DNA of 64,000 nt from Boletus sp. NGJ. Lineage: Eukaryota; Basidiomycota; Agaricomycetes; Boletales; Boletaceae. Below the pieces are notes generated by a model. The model did not search any database, had not been told where the DNA came from, and saw only the letters and a list, made by a program, of their open reading frames with translations. The stretch is from the NCBI GenBank assembly GCA_019096195.1, contig JAGTXK010000134.1, forward strand, positions 1 through 64,000. Reading direction: 5' to 3'. Position 1 is the first letter of the stretch. Every line of letters starts with the position of its first letter. This document shows, piece by piece, positions 59,139 through 64,000 of this stretch. The translations under genes were made by a program, and so were the position numbers.

Positions 59139-59897
59139 CACTGACACTTCCAAAACAGTCTCTGCAACCAAACCATATCTATCCAAGACTCTATCATTGT
59201 TGCCTCTGCCTTTGCAAGCTTGGCAATATTTTGCTGAAGCTCAGCCAAAATCCCAGTCGCCAGGGCATCCAGCTAAGTGTTGTGAGCATTGCCCAATGGA
59301 GACTCATCCATTGGCCAATAGTCCTTGTAATGAATTAGCTGACGACCATGATCCAAGCATTTCACATACCTAGAAGAAGGTTTCCACCCTTGCAAAGGAA
59401 TCGGCAATGAAGGACTGAGATGCCTTGAAGTGGTAGTCTGGAATGTTGGCCACCCACAATGGGTGCTTGAATCCACAAGTGGGAGCACCTGCGCTTGGCT
59501 GCCAGCCTGGTAAGAGCTCTGGGGTTCGCTTCATGCCATCAAGGTCAATTTTGAAGGTGGCATGGATAATGTCCTGTTAGAGATTCTCCAGACTGGCACC
59601 GACTTTGATGAATTGGGCACAGGATGGGGTTGGCGGAGTTATGGTGTGCATGGGCACATATAGGCCTAAGTAAAAGGCCAAGACATTCTGCAAATCAATA
59701 ATGTCAAAGGGCCGATTTGCAATGTGAAATGGGGAAAACATACCAATTCCATGATCATGTTATTGTGCCAAGTTGCCGGCCACTGCTCGGCAGGAAGTCA
59801 TGCAAGATGTGCCACAGCCACTTCAATCTGGCACTTCTGATACCACAGCATCATGTGGAGAGTGGTGACAGGTGTGTTGTCAGAAAATGTTTCCATG
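59139..59897 (-). pseudogene. Small third gene of the KDZ element, copy 2
   Basis: Reverse-complement twin of 45356-46114, with the same start (METFSDN), the same splice signals and the same in-frame stops. It lies between the transposase and the dioxygenase with identical spacing. Function unknown. Confidence 0.5.
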
Positions 59898-60055
59898 GCA
59901 GGATGATGAGGAATGGGGAATATGATGAAATGGAGGGTGTGGAGAGACTGTGGTTATATATTCAGCCCCCACAGACCTCGGAATATCCCGGATTCATCAA
60001 CAATGCATGACCATTTCAGACAGGCTGTGTATTTTTGTCATTATATGATGTCTAC

Positions 60056-63000
60056 TTATAAAAAGAGGCTACCATCCAACATCTCCATAAGTTGTGACTC
60101 CTGGCAGCTTTTCCACTCTGCCCGACACTGCTCCCGAAGTCGAGCATAGATGGCCTGCTGGTGGGCAGCATAGCATGTTTTTCCTTGGCTGTCATTCTGC
60201 TGACTGTGTGCCGCATGCTCTTCCCATTCTCTTGATTTGTGGTCAAAGTAACCAATGGTCCATTCAAACTCAGCCATCAGTAGCTCTGCCTCCTCTCCCC
60301 ACTGATCCATTGTGGCTTTTGCATGCAACCAATGTATCTGGTAGACTGTAGATATATATAATGTCGGCAGAAAGGTCTCACGAGAATGTGGAACTTACAT
60401 TTGGACATCCAGTCATTCATCTCAGTGTCCCCCAGTATATCCATCAACCAGAACCAGGCCAGGTTGTTGGTGTGATGATTGCAGGAGTTGGGCTCAGTGA
60501 CCACCGTGCTAACCTTAAGATCCTCGTCCTTCAACACCTGATATCTGGCCAACATGTCATCCTTGGCTGAAAGATTTATCATGGCAGATTGGCATTTCCG
60601 ATATATGGCAACTTGCCAAGCAAGTAAGGCATCCATGGTGTTCACCTTTCCCCAAGCCCTGGTTGTCTTCGCATGGCTTGAAGCATGCCAAACATCAGTG
60701 CGGAACAACACTGCCTTGTCTGCTAATGTGAGCCAGATTTCATATAAAGCATCATTTGCTTGGCCGGCATGGAGTTTGAGCTCCTGTTTAACCAGGTGAT
60801 GAGCACCGATCACCATGCACTTGTCATGACCCAGGTTAGACGGCAATGGCAGCTTTGCCTGATCAGGTTGTTTAGCTCTGAGATTATTGACCATGTCTTC
60901 CTCTCCGATATTACTGTCTCTATCCGATATGTCTGATTCCACATTGTCATCATCTTTCAACCGAAGGAATGTGGAAGCTTCAGCAAGGAAGCATGAAATC
61001 TCAGCAGCCAGCCAATCAGCTCGGCAAGCAAGGGCCAGCTGTTGAAGTTCAGTGGCCCTGGAAGCCATCCGTTTCATATCTCTGCTGAGTGATATCTGTG
61101 CCTCTTCAAGTTTTAAACTGTTTGCAAGCCATGTTGCAACTCCTAAGTGGGCTGCCGGTGTGTGAGTTACGCCCTCAAGCATTTCCCTCTCAATGGCCTG
61201 TATGGTCAGTGCTGTACTCAGCAATGCATGAGCAACAGTCTGAGCTCTGTGGCAATATGCACCATGTTCCAACTCACCTTTGTGTAGCTGCACCTTGAAT
61301 ATATCCATTGCTGATGGATCACTAACTTGTCTCTCCAAAGCCCTCTGCTCCTCAACCAGCCACTGCTGTCTTTGAATGTGGGCAACTCCCCCATTGAGGG
61401 CATGGAATGTCACCCTTGCCAATGCAAACAATTTCCATGCAGCCTTAAGCTTCCTTGCCAGAGTTCCAGCTGGTATCAATGAGTACAGGCAGGATAAATG
61501 GGTAAACAACCACAGGGGAACATACACATTCTGATCATTTTGATAAAATTGGAATCGTTCATTTGGAAGTCAAGAAGCTCTTGCCGATGGGAGGAGGTCA
61601 TTCCTTGGGCAGACCTGGACACAATGTTTAAAGTAGACCATAAGGTCTCAATGATCTCACCATCGACCCATCCTGCCCCAGGAATGAACAAGGGGGAGTA
61701 CCAAGCAAAACATGAAGATTGATGTCCATGCACATGCCACATTCTGATGCCGGGTACGATGGCCAGATTTGGTGGCAGCTGAATGAACCTATTATCACGT
61801 AGCCAAGCTTGGAGCTTCTTCATATAAGAACAGTTGATGTCATAGAAACTTATGATGCTCGAAATATTGTCCATGTTGTGGGTAAGGGCGTTAACAAAAG
61901 AGTAGTCCATGTTCACCTGCCTGCATGGATCTAAGTGATCAGCATATTCATATTCTTCCTGCAGATTGCTTACCTCTCCCCCTTCTAAAAGTCGACCACT
62001 GAGTGTGGTACGAAACAGCCATGCCGAGCACATGCCGAACCACTGATCCCAGTGGAATCCAATTTGCCTCGGCTGGCATTTGCCTGATTCACAGCTTGAT
62101 GATTGTTGCAACTTGACCTCTGTTGATGGATGTCAGTGATTATAGGAATGGCATTCCTTTATTGCATGATTACCTCCAGGGGGTGGTGCGTCTCCTTCAG
62201 ATACTCATGATAGTTTGGCCAAGTTACCATAAAGCCAAGCCCATCCATCAGCCAGATTTGGTCATCAGGCCGTCTCTCCCACATGTGTTCAGCCTTGAAG
62301 TTTCCATCCATGATAAGAGTTCAGCCATACTTCCAGCTGTAGGGATTTTGATCAAACAGTGCAGCGGTGAACGAATATCATCACTGACTCAGAAAGCTCG
62401 TTGATGGAGACATGCACATTCATCCCTGGTTGAAGACATGCAGGGCAAAAAAGGGCAAGATCTCCCTTCAGTGGCTGCCGGGAATAGTGGCCGAAGCCAT
62501 TCCACTTGAGAAGCTTTAGCAGTCTCCACTGTCTAGTGACCCTAAGCAACTCTCGGTAATGATTCTGGACCTGCATGAGCAGTTGACATGCAGAAAGCAG
62601 GTCAGCAACTTACCAGCACAATGTGAGGAAAGACGTTGGAGGTTATCCTTTGGAGCTTGCTGTAATAGTTCATTCCAGATGTTCCACACTCCAAATTATC
62701 TTGGATGAAGTCACCCAGCAAGGTAAAGGTAAATACAGTCCTTGGAATTTGTAGTGTTGCAGGGTAAAGCTTGCACCACAAAAGTTGAAGATATTCTGGG
62801 TCAGAATTGGGGCATGTGCAGTAGTTGATGGTCATGAAATGAATCCCAGTCACATTGACCACTGTCAGATAATTTGATCCACTTGGCCGATGAAGGTGTG
62901 GAGGAATGTCATCTCGGTTGATGTCTTCCCAGGCCTCGTCATCCATGGATGCTGGGTCGTCAGGTGTATTCAGATGTTTCTGGCCGCCGCTCAGACATGG

Positions 63001-63717
63001 CCCACCATCATGACCAAGATGGAGCTCAAATCTGGTCTGTCGCAATGTGTTTCAAAATCATCCAAGGCTTAGGAATGCTTTACAAAGCTCACCAAGATCA
63101 GAGATGAATTGTCAAAGAATGCCCTGGTCCACTACTGAATGCGATGAAAAGGATGCCTCTTATGTCAGTCTCTACAGCACCTGGTGCATAACAGCAGCTG
63201 ACCGAAACAGTCCGAACACTGATAGATGCCATCCCGATGGCATATACAACATTCTAAGAGATCAGTGGGAGCTTCCATGTCCAACACAGCTTGCAGAAAT
63301 TCTTCCTTGTGAGTGACCTATTCGCGGAGATAATCATTTGAGGTCTAGATGTTTGTGTGGATTAGTGCATTCACCAAAATCAAGGATGGGTACATTTTTA
63401 GGGGGCAATTGGATTGGCCAAATTTCCTCTAATTCTCCATCAGCAGCATCCAGCCTTGACCAGATATCATTAGAATAGCAAGTTTAAACATGACAAAGAA
63501 CATACATGCTGGCACCAAAGGTAAACTGAGAGTCAGATGGTCCAGGCTTGCTTGGGGTGGACTGGACAGATTGGGATGGTGTTGTGGAAGTTGGATCCTT
63601 GGTAGCATCCAATCTGACAAGAGTTATCTTAGGCCCTCTTGTGGTATTTTTCGTTATCCAAGTGGCATGTGTAACTCTTCCAGGGTTAATCTTTTATTTG
63701 TAGGCATTCTTAGGCAT
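60056..63717 (-). pseudogene. CxC2-KDZ transposase, copy 2
   Basis: Twin of 41533-45196. The catalytic part and C-terminal 416-codon frame (61527-60277) read the same as copy 1 by eye, including the TAG stop in the core region. The N-terminal part (from about 62856 to 63717) differs at many positions, mostly CpG to TpG or CpA, for example in the segment matching the CxC2 linker (63045-62860). Probably inactive. Confidence 0.82.
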
Positions 63718-64000
63718 TTTTAGGACAATGGAAGACAGTACAGTAGCATGAAAAAACACAGATACAACACACTTTACACTGTGAACCGAAACACAAATCA
63801 GTAATGCATATGTACACCTGCATGGTTTGTTGGACACTGTAGTGTCTTATCTTGGCTAGTCAGAACCAAGTCCATGGATACCGGAACTTTGATTTCTCCT
63901 GCAGCACTTCTGTGATTCAGTGACCTTGGCTATGCCCCATGTATGGATATATTGCGATCATAATTGCTTCAGCTAATTACATGGATCGAGGAATATGTCT

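Larger units (their letters stand above)
56447..64000 (-). mobile_element. KDZ transposon copy 2 (opposite orientation, runs off window)
   Basis: It begins with the terminal repeat 56447-56503 and contains, in reverse complement to copy 1, the minisatellite, the TET/JBP gene, the small gene and the transposase. Positions in the two copies add to about 105252 over more than 7 kb, so there are almost no length differences. The cargo genes matching 34.95-40.97 kb would lie beyond the window end. Confidence 0.75.

Overview
The window is fungal. It has short introns with GT..AG borders, an NST1-type stress protein, a NEO1-type lipid flippase, and transposon families (KDZ with CxC2 clusters, Plavaka, chromodomain Ty3/Gypsy) typical of mushroom-forming Basidiomycota (Agaricomycetes). 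The repeat style would fit Boletales, but that is a guess.

Layout. 1-19.4 kb is a transposon graveyard: the 3' end of a Tc1/mariner element, an old Ty3/Gypsy chromovirus (704-8376, minus) carrying a Tc1-derived insert and a solo LTR, a fragment of an unknown gene family, a displaced and inverted LTR piece, and a second Gypsy element with both LTRs and a GTTAT target duplication (13011-19415). 20.0-29.6 kb is the only clear host island: NST1 (plus, six exons) and NEO1 (minus, many exons), tail to tail.

29.9-49.2 kb reads as one large DNA transposon of the KDZ (Kyakuja-Dileera-Zisupton) superfamily. Related terminal sequences face each other at 29915-29967 and 49138-49192. Arrays of a minisatellite with a half-unit of about 40 bp lie inside both ends, also inverted relative to each other. 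Between them are three cargo genes (34.95-40.97 kb), a CxC2-KDZ transposase, an unnamed small gene, and a convergent TET/JBP-type 2-oxoglutarate/Fe(II) dioxygenase, the family that oxidises 5-methylcytosine. A Ty1/Copia fossil sits inside the left end.

49.2-56.4 kb is a spacer with a decayed glutamic (G1/eqolisin-like) peptidase gene, a Plavaka transposase pseudogene and a 5' gene fragment. From 56447 to beyond the window end lies a second copy of the KDZ element in opposite orientation. About 5.4 kb of it (transposase body, small gene, dioxygenase) looks nearly identical to the first copy by eye. The stretch next to it differs often, mostly CpG against TpG/CpA.

How it fits together: a transposon that appears to have been heavily methylated carries its own relative of a 5-methylcytosine oxidase. 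In both copies the genes carry in-frame stops, many explicable as CGA to TGA changes, so neither copy looks self-sufficient. All family calls and coordinates come from reading the sequence by eye; no searches or alignments were run.
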